Below, piece by piece: positions 55,414-64,000 of a stretch of 64,000 nucleotides of DNA; the stretch's first letter is position 1; each line of letters opens with the position of its first letter. The DNA is from Zunongwangia profunda SM-A87 (lineage in GTDB: Bacteria; Bacteroidota; Bacteroidia; Flavobacteriales; Flavobacteriaceae), in NCBI RefSeq assembly GCF_000023465.1, contig NC_014041.1, positions 558,001 to 622,000 on the forward strand, in the 5' to 3' direction. Under the pieces are notes generated by a model. The model was not told where the DNA came from. It saw only the letters and a list, made by a program, of their open reading frames with translations, and ran no database searches. A program made the position numbers and the translations under genes.

Positions 55414-56448
55414 ATGACCGTATTTTTAGTAATCATAGTATTAGCACTTCTTGCTGTAACGGGATGGCAGATTTCAAAAATATTTGAATTGTCAAAATCG
55501 CCTGATGCAGATACCTCTCAGGTAGCTAACAACAAGGATAACGAGAACCAGGGTAAATTAATGATGGGGTTTGCCGTTTTCCTATATCTTTTAATGTTTT
55601 ACTGTTTTTGGACTTTTACGAATGTAACTCTTCCGGATGCAGCTTCAGAGCATGGAGGGAAATATGACAATCTAATGTTGATCTCAATGTTATTGATCAT
55701 GTTTGTTCAGATTGTTACTCAGGCTTTATTGCATTATTTTGCTTATAAGTATAGAGGCGCTAAAGGTAAAAGAGCATTGTTCTATGCAGATAATGATAAG
55801 TTGGAATTTATCTGGACCATTATTCCTGTAATTGTTTTAGCAGGTTTAATTATCTATGGTTTATTTACATGGAATGATATAATGAGTGTTAATGAAGATG
55901 AGGACCCATTGGTTATCGAGCTTTATGCACAGCAGTTTAGCTGGACGGCAAGATATGCCGGAGAGGATAATACATTGGGTAAAGCAAATGTTAGATTCAT
56001 TGAAGGAATAAATGCTTTGGGTGTGGATAAAGAAGATTCTTATGGGCAGGACGATAAGATAGTGAGAGAGTTACACTTACCGGTAAATAGACCAGTGTTG
56101 TTTAAATTAAGATCACAGGACGTTTTACACTCCGCGTATTTTCCACATTTTAGAGCGCAAATGAATGTTGTTCCTGGGATGATTACTCAGTTTGGATTTA
56201 CACCAACGGTAACTACAGAAGAAATGAGGAATAGTGATGATATGGTTGATAAGGTAGAACGTATCAATGATATCAGAAAGGATAACGGAGATGATTCTTA
56301 CGAGTTTGATTATTTCTTGCTATGTAACAAAATTTGTGGACAGGCGCATTACAATATGCAGATGAAGGTAATAGTAGAGTCTGAAGCCGATTATGAAGCA
56401 TGGTTAGCCGAACAATCTACTTTTGGGGAATCAATGTCTGAGGAATAA
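55414..56448 (+). CDS. ctaC: cytochrome c oxidase subunit II
   Basis: This 344-residue protein has an N-terminal membrane helix (about 3-21) and two more helices (about 50-70 and 85-115), the usual transmembrane hairpin, then the cupredoxin CuA domain. CuA ligands are seen in LHSAYFPHFRAQMN (His) and CNKICGQAHYNM (two Cys, His and Met, about 306-317). No cytochrome c domain is fused at the C-terminus. The first N-terminal helix is additional to the minimal subunit. It is 35 nt before subunit I. Confidence 0.93.
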   Translation: MTVFLVIIVLALLAVTGWQISKIFELSKSPDADTSQVANNKDNENQGKLMMGFAVFLYLLMFYCFWTFTNVTLPDAASEHGGKYDNLMLISMLLIMFVQIVTQALLHYFAYKYRGAKGKRALFYADNDKLEFIWTIIPVIVLAGLIIYGLFTWNDIMSVNEDEDPLVIELYAQQFSWTARYAGEDNTLGKANVRFIEGINALGVDKEDSYGQDDKIVRELHLPVNRPVLFKLRSQDVLHSAYFPHFRAQMNVVPGMITQFGFTPTVTTEEMRNSDDMVDKVERINDIRKDNGDDSYEFDYFLLCNKICGQAHYNMQMKVIVESEADYEAWLAEQSTFGESMSEE

Positions 56449-56483
56449 AAATATTAAAGAATTTAAAGTATTATAATAAAGAT

Positions 56484-58304
56484 ATGTCAGCAGTAGTAAA
56501 CGCACCAGCTCACGATCACCACGAGGATCACGGACATCATCATAAGCAAACGTTTATATCAAAGTATATTTTTAGCTTTGATCATAAAATGGTTGCTAAG
56601 CAGTTCCTTATTACAGGTTTATTGATGGGAATTGTAGGAATTGGAATGTCTATCTTGTTTAGAATTCAATTAGCTTGGCCAGAGCAGTCTTTCGCTATAT
56701 TTGAAGCTTTACTGGGTAAATGGGCGCCAGACGGTGTGATGACACCCAATATTTATCTAGCATTGGTAACTATTCACGGTACCATCATGGTATTCTTTGT
56801 GCTTACTGCAGGATTAAGTGGTACGTTTAGTAACCTCCTTATTCCACTGCAAATCGGTGCGCGCGATATGGCTTCAGGATTTATGAACATGTTATCCTAC
56901 TGGTTGTTTTTCATAGCTTGTGTGATAATGCTTTGTTCACTATTTGTAGAAGCAGGACCGGCCTCTTCAGGTTGGACTATTTATCCACCATTAAGTGCCC
57001 TTCCACAGGCCATTGGAGGTTCTGGAATGGGGATGACGCTTTGGTTAGTTTCTATGGCACTGTTTATCGCTTCTCAGTTACTGGGTGGTATTAACTATAT
57101 TGTTACTGTTATTAACCTTAGGACTAAAGGAATGTCTATGACCAGACTGCCGTTAACTATTTGGGCCTTCTTTGTAACTGCTATCTTAGGTTTGGTTTCG
57201 TTCCCGGTATTATTATCTGCGGCCTTATTACTTATTATGGATAGAAGTTTTGGTACTTCGTTCTTTTTAAGTGATATTTTCTTAGATGGGGAAGTGCTTA
57301 GTCACCACGGTGGTTCACCAGTTCTTTTTGAGCATTTATTCTGGTTCCTGGGTCACCCAGAGGTATACATTGTAATCCTTCCAGCACTTGGTATTACTTC
57401 AGAGGTTGTGGCTACCAACTCTCGTAAACCAATCTTTGGATACCGTGCAATGATCGCTTCGATATTGGCGATTGGTTTCCTTTCAACCATAGTATGGGGG
57501 CACCATATGTTCGTGTCTGGTATGAACCCATTCTTAGGATCGGTATTTACATTTACTACATTATTGATTGCCATCCCTTCTGCGGTAAAAGCTTTCAACT
57601 ATATTACAACGTTATGGAAGGGTAACCTCCAAATGAACCCTGGTATGCTATTCTCTATAGGATTAGTATCAACATTTATTACTGGTGGTTTAACAGGTAT
57701 TATTCTTGGGGATTCAACATTAGATATTAACGTTCATGATACGTACTTTGTGGTGGCTCACTTCCACTTGGTAATGGGTATATCTGCATTGTATGGTCTT
57801 TTTGCCGGCGTTTATCACTGGTTCCCAAAGATGTTTGGTCGTATGATGAATAAAAATCTTGGGTATATCCACTTTTGGGTGACAGCGGTAGGAGCTTACG
57901 GAGTTTTCTTCCCTATGCATTTCCTTGGTATGGCCGGTCTTCCAAGACGTTATTATACAAATACCTATTTCCCATATTTTGATGATCTTGCAGATATCAA
58001 CGTGATCGTAACAGTATGTGCTATCGTAACTGCACTGGTGCAAATAGTGTTTATTTATAATTTCTTTAGTTCCATGTTCTACGGTAAGAAAGCTACAATG
58101 AACCCTTGGAAATCGAATACACTGGAATGGACAACTCCGGTAGAGCATATCCATGGTAACTGGCCAGGAGAACTTCCTGTGGTTTATCGTTGGGCTTACG
58201 ATTACAGTAAGACGAATGCGGATGGAGAGTACGTGATAAAAGGGCAGGATTACGTGCCACAAACGGTGCCGATGCAGGAAAATGAAGAAGATTTACATCA
58301 TTAA
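56484..58304 (+). CDS. ctaD: cytochrome c oxidase subunit I
   Basis: This 606-residue haem-copper oxidase subunit has about twelve helices and all the key residues: HGTIMVFFV (low-spin haem His), the His-Pro-Glu-Val-Tyr crosslink motif in FLGHPEVYIVILP, CuB histidines in WGHHMFVSGM, and DTYFVVAHFHLVMG with the haem a and a3 ligands. The N-terminus has seven His in 15 residues (HDHHEDHGHHH). No subunit III gene follows; a terminator does. This is the last gene of the respiratory unit. Confidence 0.96.
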   Translation: MSAVVNAPAHDHHEDHGHHHKQTFISKYIFSFDHKMVAKQFLITGLLMGIVGIGMSILFRIQLAWPEQSFAIFEALLGKWAPDGVMTPNIYLALVTIHGTIMVFFVLTAGLSGTFSNLLIPLQIGARDMASGFMNMLSYWLFFIACVIMLCSLFVEAGPASSGWTIYPPLSALPQAIGGSGMGMTLWLVSMALFIASQLLGGINYIVTVINLRTKGMSMTRLPLTIWAFFVTAILGLVSFPVLLSAALLLIMDRSFGTSFFLSDIFLDGEVLSHHGGSPVLFEHLFWFLGHPEVYIVILPALGITSEVVATNSRKPIFGYRAMIASILAIGFLSTIVWGHHMFVSGMNPFLGSVFTFTTLLIAIPSAVKAFNYITTLWKGNLQMNPGMLFSIGLVSTFITGGLTGIILGDSTLDINVHDTYFVVAHFHLVMGISALYGLFAGVYHWFPKMFGRMMNKNLGYIHFWVTAVGAYGVFFPMHFLGMAGLPRRYYTNTYFPYFDDLADINVIVTVCAIVTALVQIVFIYNFFSSMFYGKKATMNPWKSNTLEWTTPVEHIHGNWPGELPVVYRWAYDYSKTNADGEYVIKGQDYVPQTVPMQENEEDLHH

Positions 58305-58327
58305 TAAAAAGAATATTAAAATACACC

Positions 58328-58358
58328 AAAGCCTTTTCTTAATTGAAGAGGCTTTTTT
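58328..58358 (+). terminator. intrinsic terminator after ctaD
   Basis: AAAGCC (58328-58333) pairs with GGCTTT (58350-58355). TCTT/AAGA (58337-58340 with 58346-58349) is stacked inside, leaving a TTT bulge. It is followed by a T-tract. It ends the act-cox unit 24 nt after the ctaD stop and just precedes the ruvB promoter box. Confidence 0.75.
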
Positions 58359-58362
58359 ATTT

Positions 58363-58370
58363 TATCTTTG
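58363..58370 (+). promoter_or_regulatory. promoter -7 box for ruvB
   Basis: TATCTTTG matches TAnnTTTG exactly. The predicted transcript starts near 58377, where GCCTA (58375-58379) and TAGGC (58384-58388) can form a small 5' hairpin. The ruvB start lies about 30 nt further on. Confidence 0.55.
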
Positions 58371-58407
58371 TTTTGCCTATACTTAGGCGAAAATTAATTG
58401 ATCTGTT

Positions 58408-59430
58408 ATGAATGAAAACCTGGATGCCACTGGTGAAAATTTTTCTCCGGAAGAATTTGATATAGAAAGAGCGCTAAGACCCCTTAGTTTTGATGATTTT
58501 GCCGGTCAGGAACAGGTTTTGGATAATCTGAAGGTTTTTGTGGCGGCGGCGAATTTAAGAAGTGAGGCTTTAGATCACACCCTTTTGCATGGCCCACCCG
58601 GCCTGGGGAAGACAACACTGGCGCATATTCTAGCTAATGAGCTTGGTGTGGGGTTAAAAATTACCTCCGGTCCCGTTTTGGATAAGCCCGGAGATTTAGC
58701 AGGGCTGTTAACGAATCTGGATGAACGCGACATTCTTTTTATAGATGAGATCCACAGATTAAGTCCGATTGTAGAGGAGTACCTGTATTCAGCGATGGAA
58801 GATTATCGTATCGATATTATGATTGAATCTGGTCCAAATGCACGTAGTGTACAGCTTAATCTGAGTCCGTTTACCCTGATAGGCGCTACCACCAGGTCAG
58901 GATTGCTTACAGCACCAATGCGTGCTCGATTTGGTATTTCCAGCCGATTGCAATATTATTCTACTGAATTGCTTTCTGATATTGTACAGCGTAGTGCGCA
59001 GATTTTAAAAGTCCCTATCACTATGGAAGCAGCCATAGAGATTGCTGGGCGTAGTCGCGGTACCCCACGTATTGCCAATGCGCTTTTAAGAAGGGTGCGC
59101 GATTTTGCACAAATCAAAGGTGATGGAAAAATAGATATCGGTATTGCCAAATATGGTCTTAAGGCGTTAAATGTGGATGCCCATGGTTTGGACGAAATGG
59201 ATAATAGGATCTTAGAAACAATTATCGATAAATTTAAAGGTGGTCCTGTAGGGATCACTACGCTGGCTACGGCGGTTAGTGAGAGTGCAGAGACTATCGA
59301 GGAAGTTTATGAGCCTTTTTTAATACAGCAGGGCTTTATTTATCGTACACCAAGAGGGAGAGAAGTAACCGAGGCTGCTTATAAACATTTAGGGAAATCT
59401 CGAGGTCCTAGTCAGGGAGGTTTGTTTTAA
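58408..59430 (+). CDS. ruvB: Holliday junction branch migration helicase RuvB
   Basis: This 340-residue AAA+ motor works with RuvA to drive branch migration. Walker A is in [15 protein letters not shown] (about 60-74) and Walker B in [11 protein letters not shown]. Sensor/arginine-finger segments [20 protein letters not shown] and the C-terminal winged helix ([20 protein letters not shown]) are present. The length is normal. It is preceded by its own promoter box, with P450 and queG genes downstream on the same strand. Confidence 0.97.
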   Translation: MNENLDATGENFSPEEFDIERALRPLSFDDFAGQEQVLDNLKVFVAAANLRSEALDHTLLHGPPGLGKTTLAHILANELGVGLKITSGPVLDKPGDLAGLLTNLDERDILFIDEIHRLSPIVEEYLYSAMEDYRIDIMIESGPNARSVQLNLSPFTLIGATTRSGLLTAPMRARFGISSRLQYYSTELLSDIVQRSAQILKVPITMEAAIEIAGRSRGTPRIANALLRRVRDFAQIKGDGKIDIGIAKYGLKALNVDAHGLDEMDNRILETIIDKFKGGPVGITTLATAVSESAETIEEVYEPFLIQQGFIYRTPRGREVTEAAYKHLGKSRGPSQGGLF

Positions 59431-59458
59431 GTGAGGAAGAAATGCGGTTTTAATTTTG

Positions 59459-60793
59459 ATGATTTTGATTATGAAGAGAGAAATTCCAGAGGTTTCCACA
59501 TTAACATTTTTAAAAAACGCAGCCAGGATTGTAAAAAATCCGCTACCCTTTCATCATGAGAATTTCCAAAAACATGGTGATATTTTCAGGTTAAATATCG
59601 GCCCTAAAAAATCTGTTATTTTTTGTAGGGATGCCGAATTTGCGCAATATGTGCTCCAGAAAAATCAAAAAAACTACATCAAATCTGAAATTCAAACCAA
59701 AGATCTGGTAAAATATGTTGGGAATGGCCTTTTGACCTCTAACGGGGAACACTGGCAGAAACAGCGAAAACTTATTCAACCTGCATTTCATAAAAAGCAT
59801 ATTGCAAATTTACTTGATACGGTTTTAGAGGCTATTCGGGTAGAATATGTAAAGATTCGGGCGGGGAAAACAATTGATATCTTTCCAGTTTTTAATGATC
59901 TGGCTTTTCAAACTGTCGTGAAGTCCCTCTTTAGTAGCGCTGCAAGTCAGGAGGAAATCAATCGACTTCAGTATGTGACCGAAGAGAATCAGAAAATGCT
60001 GGTGAAAGAATTGCGGCAGCCCTATAAACGTCTATGGTTTAGTTTAAGTGGAAAACTAAAATATCATCTTAAGCTTAGTGAGGAATCCAGACTAATTTTA
60101 AGGAATATTGTCCATAAAAGAAAGCAAAATCCTAAGCGTTATGATGATCTTTTGGATATGCTACTGGATGCAAGGTATGAAGATGGGCAGCCTATGCGTG
60201 AAGAGCAGTTAATCGACGAAATTCTTATACTTTTTGTAGCAGGGCATGAAACGACTTCAAATTCACTGAGTTTTACCACACAACTTCTGGCTCAAAATCC
60301 ACAAATTCAGGATAAAATTTACAGTGAAGTAAAGGTCGCTTCAGAAGCTACAACTAGTTTAATGGAGTTTGTTCAAGGCTGCCCCTACACGCAAAATGTG
60401 ATTTTAGAGAGTATGCGCTTGTACCCGCCAGCTTATTTTATGGATAGGGTGAATTTGGAAGAAGATGAATTTAATGGAATAAAACTTGATAAAGGTTCAG
60501 ATCTTTTATTTTCATTTTATGAGATTCATCGCAGTGAGAAACACTGGGAGCAGCCCTTAGAATTTAATCCAGATCGTTTTACTTCAGAAAAGAACCCAAT
60601 GGCCTATTTTCCTTTTGGAGCAGGCCCAAGAAAATGTATTGGTAGCAATTTTGCGATGTACGAGATGATTTTGGCGGTTTCAGAATTAATTTTAAACTTT
60701 AAAATTTTATCGGTAAAAGAAGATATCGAAATCTTGCCTCTAATCACCCTGAAACCCAAAAATGCTTACGTAGAATTTGAGAAAAGAGCTTGA
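59459..60793 (+). CDS. cytochrome P450
   Basis: This soluble P450 of about 444 residues has the oxygen-activation motif AGHETTSN in the I helix, the E-x-x-R motif (ESMR, about 317-320), a MDRVNLEED segment and the haem-binding loop [12 protein letters not shown] with the thiolate Cys near 394. I start at ATG 59459; ATG 59471 (MKREIPEV) is an equally good or better start, four codons on. The substrate is unknown; no dedicated ferredoxin or reductase gene is adjacent. It is 28 nt after ruvB and overlaps queG by one base. Confidence 0.92.
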   Translation: MILIMKREIPEVSTLTFLKNAARIVKNPLPFHHENFQKHGDIFRLNIGPKKSVIFCRDAEFAQYVLQKNQKNYIKSEIQTKDLVKYVGNGLLTSNGEHWQKQRKLIQPAFHKKHIANLLDTVLEAIRVEYVKIRAGKTIDIFPVFNDLAFQTVVKSLFSSAASQEEINRLQYVTEENQKMLVKELRQPYKRLWFSLSGKLKYHLKLSEESRLILRNIVHKRKQNPKRYDDLLDMLLDARYEDGQPMREEQLIDEILILFVAGHETTSNSLSFTTQLLAQNPQIQDKIYSEVKVASEATTSLMEFVQGCPYTQNVILESMRLYPPAYFMDRVNLEEDEFNGIKLDKGSDLLFSFYEIHRSEKHWEQPLEFNPDRFTSEKNPMAYFPFGAGPRKCIGSNFAMYEMILAVSELILNFKILSVKEDIEILPLITLKPKNAYVEFEKRA

Positions 60794-61722
60794 TGATCGT
60801 AGGAAATAAATCAAAATATACAAATCTTATTAAAAAGGAAGCAATACGACTGGGGTTTATGTCCTGTGGAATTAGTAAGGCTGGTTTTTTAGAAGAAGAA
60901 GCGCCAAGACTTGAAGAGTGGCTGAATAAAAATCGAAATGGAAAAATGTCCTATATGGAAAACCATTTTGATAAACGACTTGATCCTACAAAGCTGGTAG
61001 ATGGCTCTAAAAGTGTCATCTCTTTATTGTTGAATTATTATCCAGATAAAGTTCAGAATCCCGAATCCTATAAAATCAGTAAATACGCCTATGGTAAAGA
61101 TTATCATTTTGTCATTAAAGATAAACTGAAATCTTTGCTTCAATTTATACAAAGTGAAATAGGGGAAGTAGCAGGACGTGCTTTTGTAGATTCGGCACCG
61201 GTTTTAGATAAAGCCTGGGCGGCAAAAAGTGGTTTAGGATGGATTGGTAAAAACTCGAATTTATTATCTAAAAAAGCAGGATCCTTTTTCTTTATAGCAG
61301 AGTTAATTGTTGATTTAGAATTAGAGGAGGATACTCCGGTTACCGATCATTGCGGTACCTGTACTGCGTGTATAGATGCCTGTCCTACCAATGCGATTGT
61401 AGAACCGTATAAAGTAGATGGTAGTAAGTGCATTTCCTATTTTACGATAGAGTTAAAGGACGAGTTGCCCAACAGTTTTAAAAACACTTTCGAAGACTGG
61501 ATGTTTGGTTGCGATATTTGCCAGGATGTGTGCCCCTGGAATCGATTTTCAAAACCGCATAATGAGCCACTTTTTGATCCTCATCCGGATTTGTTGAAAT
61601 TCGATAAAAAAGACTGGCAGGAAATTACCAGGGAAACTTTTAATGAAATCTTTCGAAAATCTGCAGTTAAAAGAACTAAATTCGAGGGTTTAAAGCGTAA
61701 TATTAAGTTTTTGGATTCCTAA
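60793..61722 (+). CDS. queG: epoxyqueuosine reductase
   Basis: This 309-residue cobalamin-dependent Fe-S enzyme performs the last step of queuosine synthesis in tRNA. The N-terminal part shows [20 protein letters not shown] split around helices and the [29 protein letters not shown] active-site region. Two 4Fe-4S motifs follow, [16 protein letters not shown] and [13 protein letters not shown]. The length fits the QueG form without a HEAT-repeat extension. The ATG at 60793 overlaps the P450 stop (TGATG), so translation is likely coupled. Confidence 0.93.
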   Translation: MIVGNKSKYTNLIKKEAIRLGFMSCGISKAGFLEEEAPRLEEWLNKNRNGKMSYMENHFDKRLDPTKLVDGSKSVISLLLNYYPDKVQNPESYKISKYAYGKDYHFVIKDKLKSLLQFIQSEIGEVAGRAFVDSAPVLDKAWAAKSGLGWIGKNSNLLSKKAGSFFFIAELIVDLELEEDTPVTDHCGTCTACIDACPTNAIVEPYKVDGSKCISYFTIELKDELPNSFKNTFEDWMFGCDICQDVCPWNRFSKPHNEPLFDPHPDLLKFDKKDWQEITRETFNEIFRKSAVKRTKFEGLKRNIKFLDS

Positions 61723-61844
61723 GTGATTCGATTTTTAATTTATGCTCTAAAAAATCGTAACCTTAAACGTCATATTTGACTAAAACAGGTTAAAATCTTA
61801 CCATTATTTTAAAATTTTTAAGTAGTTAATGTCATCTACCTTGC

Positions 61845-61852
61845 TAACTTTG
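61845..61852 (+). promoter_or_regulatory. promoter -7 box for maeB
   Basis: TAACTTTG matches TAnnTTTG exactly, 22 nt upstream of the maeB start codon. In the 151-nt gap an AT-rich inverted repeat (61729-61736 with 61750-61757) lies just after queG, but without a T-tract. Confidence 0.45.
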
Positions 61853-61873
61853 TAATAGCTAAAACCAAAAGTT

Positions 61874-64000
61874 ATGAGCAACAACTCAAGAAAAAGACGG
61901 GAAGCCTTGGTGTACCATGCGAAGCCGAAGCCCGGTAAAATCCAGATCGTTCCAACAAAAAAATATGCTTCACAACGAGATCTTTCTTTAGCGTACTCTC
62001 CTGGTGTAGCAGAACCTTGTTTAGAAATCGAAAAAGATAAAGAAAACGCTTATAAATATACAACGAAAGGAAATTTAGTGGCCGTAATTAGTAATGGTAC
62101 GGCTGTTCTGGGACTTGGTGATATAGGTCCTGAAGCTTCTAAACCGGTAATGGAAGGTAAAGGTCTTCTTTTTAAAATTTTTGCAGATATAGATGTTTTT
62201 GATATCGAAGTAGATACCAAAAATGTAGATGCATTTGTGGAAACTGTAAAAAATATCGCTCCTACTTTTGGTGGGATTAATCTGGAAGATATCAAAGCTC
62301 CGGAAGCTTTTGAAATTGAACGAAGGTTAAAAGAAGAATTGGATATCCCGGTAATGCACGATGATCAGCACGGGACTGCTATTATTTCTGCTGCAGCACT
62401 TTTAAACGCTGTGGAGCTGGCAAAAAAGAAAATGAGTAAGGTTAAGATTGTAGTGAGTGGTGCCGGTGCGGCAGCTGTTTCCTGTACTAAACTTTACAAA
62501 GCTTTTGGCGCAAAGGCTGAAAATATTGTGATGCTGGATAGTAAAGGGGTGATACGAAAAGATCGTCCTAATCTTTCAGAGGAAAAACTGGAATTTGCAA
62601 CCGATAGGGATTTAAATACCCTGGATGATGCTATGAAAGATGCTGATGTTTTTATCGGTCTTTCCATAGCAGATATCGTTTCTCCAGCGATGCTTAAGAG
62701 TATGGCAAAGCGACCTATTGTTTTTGCTATGGCCAATCCTAATCCAGAGATCGATTATCAATTGGCGATGGATACCCGTAAAGATGTTATTATGGCTACA
62801 GGGCGTAGCGATCATCCTAATCAGGTAAATAATGTACTTGGATTTCCTTTTATCTTTCGTGGGGCCTTAGACGTTAGGGCAACCAAGATTAATGAGGATA
62901 TGAAAATGGCCGCTGTAAAGGCGCTGGCCGAACTGGCTAAAGAACCTGTGCCAGAACAAGTGAATATTGCTTACGGAGAAACCAGACTTAATTTTGGCTC
63001 AGATTATATCATCCCTAAGCCATTCGATCCAAGACTTATTGCTAAAGTTCCACCTGCGGTTGCCAAAGCGGCAATGGAAAGTGGTGTGGCCAGAACCGAA
63101 ATTACCGACTGGCAGAAGTATGAAGATGAGCTTTTAGAACGAATGGGCAGTGACAATAAAATTACCCGTTTGCTAATGCAACGCGCTAAAAACAATCCAA
63201 AGCGTGTGATCTTTGCTGAAGCAGATCATCTGGATGTATTAAAAGCAGCACAGATTGTTTACGATGAAGGTATTGGTACTCCTATTCTTTTGGGACGCAG
63301 AGAAGTGATTAAAGAACTGATGGGGGAAATCGATTTTGATGCCGATGTAGAAATTATCGATCCGAAATCTGATGAAGAGCGGGGTAAACTTCAAAAATAC
63401 GCTGAAGCTTACTTTGATTCTCGTAATAGAAAAGGGGTAACCCTGTACGATGCAGAACGTTTAATGCGTGAGCGTAATTATTTTGCAGCCATGATGGTAA
63501 ATGAAGGGGACGCCGATGCTTTACTTTCAGGTTATTCCCGTGCCTATCCTACTGTTGTTAAACCAATGCTACAGCTTATAGGTATGGCAAAAGGGATTTC
63601 GAGAGTGGCGGCAACTAATGTTATGAATACCAGTCGGGGGCCAATTTTTATTAGTGATACCTCTATAAATATAGATCCTTCTGCAAAAGATTTGGCAAAA
63701 ATAGCGCAGTTAACTGCTGGTGTGGTGAGGCTTTTTGGTTTAGAACCGGTAATGGCTATGTTGTCGTACGCCAATTTTGGATCTTCTGATCATCCGCAGG
63801 CTAGAAAAGTTAAAGATGCCGTTTCTTATTTACATCGTTACCATCCCAATTTATTAGTGGATGGAGAACTTCAGTCTGATTTTGCTTTAAATAAAGAAAT
63901 GCTTCAGAAGAAGTTCCCTTTTTCAAAATTAGCAGGAAAAAAAGTAAATACTTTAATTTATCCAAATCTGGATTCAGCAAACAGTGCGTATAAACTTATA
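61874..64000 (+). CDS. maeB: NADP-type malic enzyme with phosphotransacetylase-like domain (3' truncated by window)
   Basis: The frame is open from ATG 61874 to the window end (709 codons); the family is about 760 residues, so roughly 50 are missing. It decarboxylates malate to pyruvate. The malic-enzyme part shows [56 protein letters not shown] and [12 protein letters not shown] (NAD(P)-binding). From about residue 430 a Pta-like domain follows ([20 protein letters not shown], then [18 protein letters not shown]), which in this family is regulatory. It is transcribed away from queG. Confidence 0.95.
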   Translation, partial: MSNNSRKRREALVYHAKPKPGKIQIVPTKKYASQRDLSLAYSPGVAEPCLEIEKDKENAYKYTTKGNLVAVISNGTAVLGLGDIGPEASKPVMEGKGLLFKIFADIDVFDIEVDTKNVDAFVETVKNIAPTFGGINLEDIKAPEAFEIERRLKEELDIPVMHDDQHGTAIISAAALLNAVELAKKKMSKVKIVVSGAGAAAVSCTKLYKAFGAKAENIVMLDSKGVIRKDRPNLSEEKLEFATDRDLNTLDDAMKDADVFIGLSIADIVSPAMLKSMAKRPIVFAMANPNPEIDYQLAMDTRKDVIMATGRSDHPNQVNNVLGFPFIFRGALDVRATKINEDMKMAAVKALAELAKEPVPEQVNIAYGETRLNFGSDYIIPKPFDPRLIAKVPPAVAKAAMESGVARTEITDWQKYEDELLERMGSDNKITRLLMQRAKNNPKRVIFAEADHLDVLKAAQIVYDEGIGTPILLGRREVIKELMGEIDFDADVEIIDPKSDEERGKLQKYAEAYFDSRNRKGVTLYDAERLMRERNYFAAMMVNEGDADALLSGYSRAYPTVVKPMLQLIGMAKGISRVAATNVMNTSRGPIFISDTSINIDPSAKDLAKIAQLTAGVVRLFGLEPVMAMLSYANFGSSDHPQARKVKDAVSYLHRYHPNLLVDGELQSDFALNKEMLQKKFPFSKLAGKKVNTLIYPNLDSANSAYKLI

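Noticed and set aside
57720..58262. 180-codon minus-strand frame opposite ctaD
   Set aside because: Antisense shadow of a highly conserved gene; the translation shows no family pattern.
61729..61757. Terminator after queG
   Set aside because: The A/T-only inverted repeat lacks a following T-tract on the plus strand.
1..64000. CRISPR arrays, tRNA/rRNA genes, insertion sequences, prophage genes
   Set aside because: Reading both strands and all gaps showed no repeat-spacer pattern, no tRNA-like cloverleaf, no transposase and no phage structural genes.

Overview
The window comes from a Flavobacteriaceae-type member of the Bacteroidota. Evidence: AT-rich DNA, TAnnTTTG-type promoter -7 boxes, a UpxY/NusG-like antiterminator next to a polysaccharide locus, an alternative complex III (Act) operon running into cytochrome oxidase genes, and small families typical of Flavobacteriia (DUF6520, SPOR, MauE/DoxX). 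Marine genera such as Zunongwangia, Salegentibacter or Gramella are plausible, but the genus cannot be fixed from the sequence alone.

Layout. (1) 1-5150, minus strand: a STAS-like protein, a HAMP-like/PAS/AraC regulator, a MauE/DoxX redox membrane protein and a small secreted DUF6520 protein; then two YceI-family proteins flanking an outer-membrane porin-like protein. (2) 5449-37467, plus strand: a Wzx/Wzy-type exopolysaccharide or capsule locus. It opens with upxY, a structured leader holding a candidate intrinsic terminator, and manC. The sulfate-activation set cysC-cysD-cysN-cysQ follows, then ugd, fcl and gmd. Next come the flippase, eight glycosyltransferases, four acetyltransferases (one frameshifted), a Wzy-like polymerase, a pyruvyltransferase and an Fe-S/FrhB-like protein. 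The locus closes with UDP-xylose synthase, the initiating sugar-phosphate transferase and Wza, Wzc and Wzi. (3) 37464-40938: a phosphoesterase with a small membrane protein, an AsmA-like protein and a universal stress protein. (4) 41097-45660: rimP-nusA-infB behind a promoter and a terminator-like leader hairpin. (5) 46450-58304: a respiratory operon of actA-F followed by cytochrome oxidase subunits II and I, with a SPOR protein divergent from it. (6) 58408-64000: ruvB, a cytochrome P450, queG, and a malic enzyme (MaeB type) cut by the window end.

How it fits together. The polysaccharide genes can make GDP-mannose, GDP-fucose, UDP-glucuronate, UDP-xylose and PAPS. This predicts an acidic, acetylated, pyruvylated and possibly sulfated polymer, although no sulfotransferase is visible. 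UpxY probably lets RNA polymerase read through the leader terminator and the roughly 30-kb unit. Act plus Cox form a quinol-to-oxygen electron-transfer chain without a bc1 complex.

The least explained parts are the DUF6520/MauE/AraC/STAS cluster, the upxY-manC leader, the PAPS module without a sulfotransferase, the FrhB-like protein paired with a pyruvyltransferase, the rimP leader hairpin, and the helix-hairpin-helix tail on ActC.
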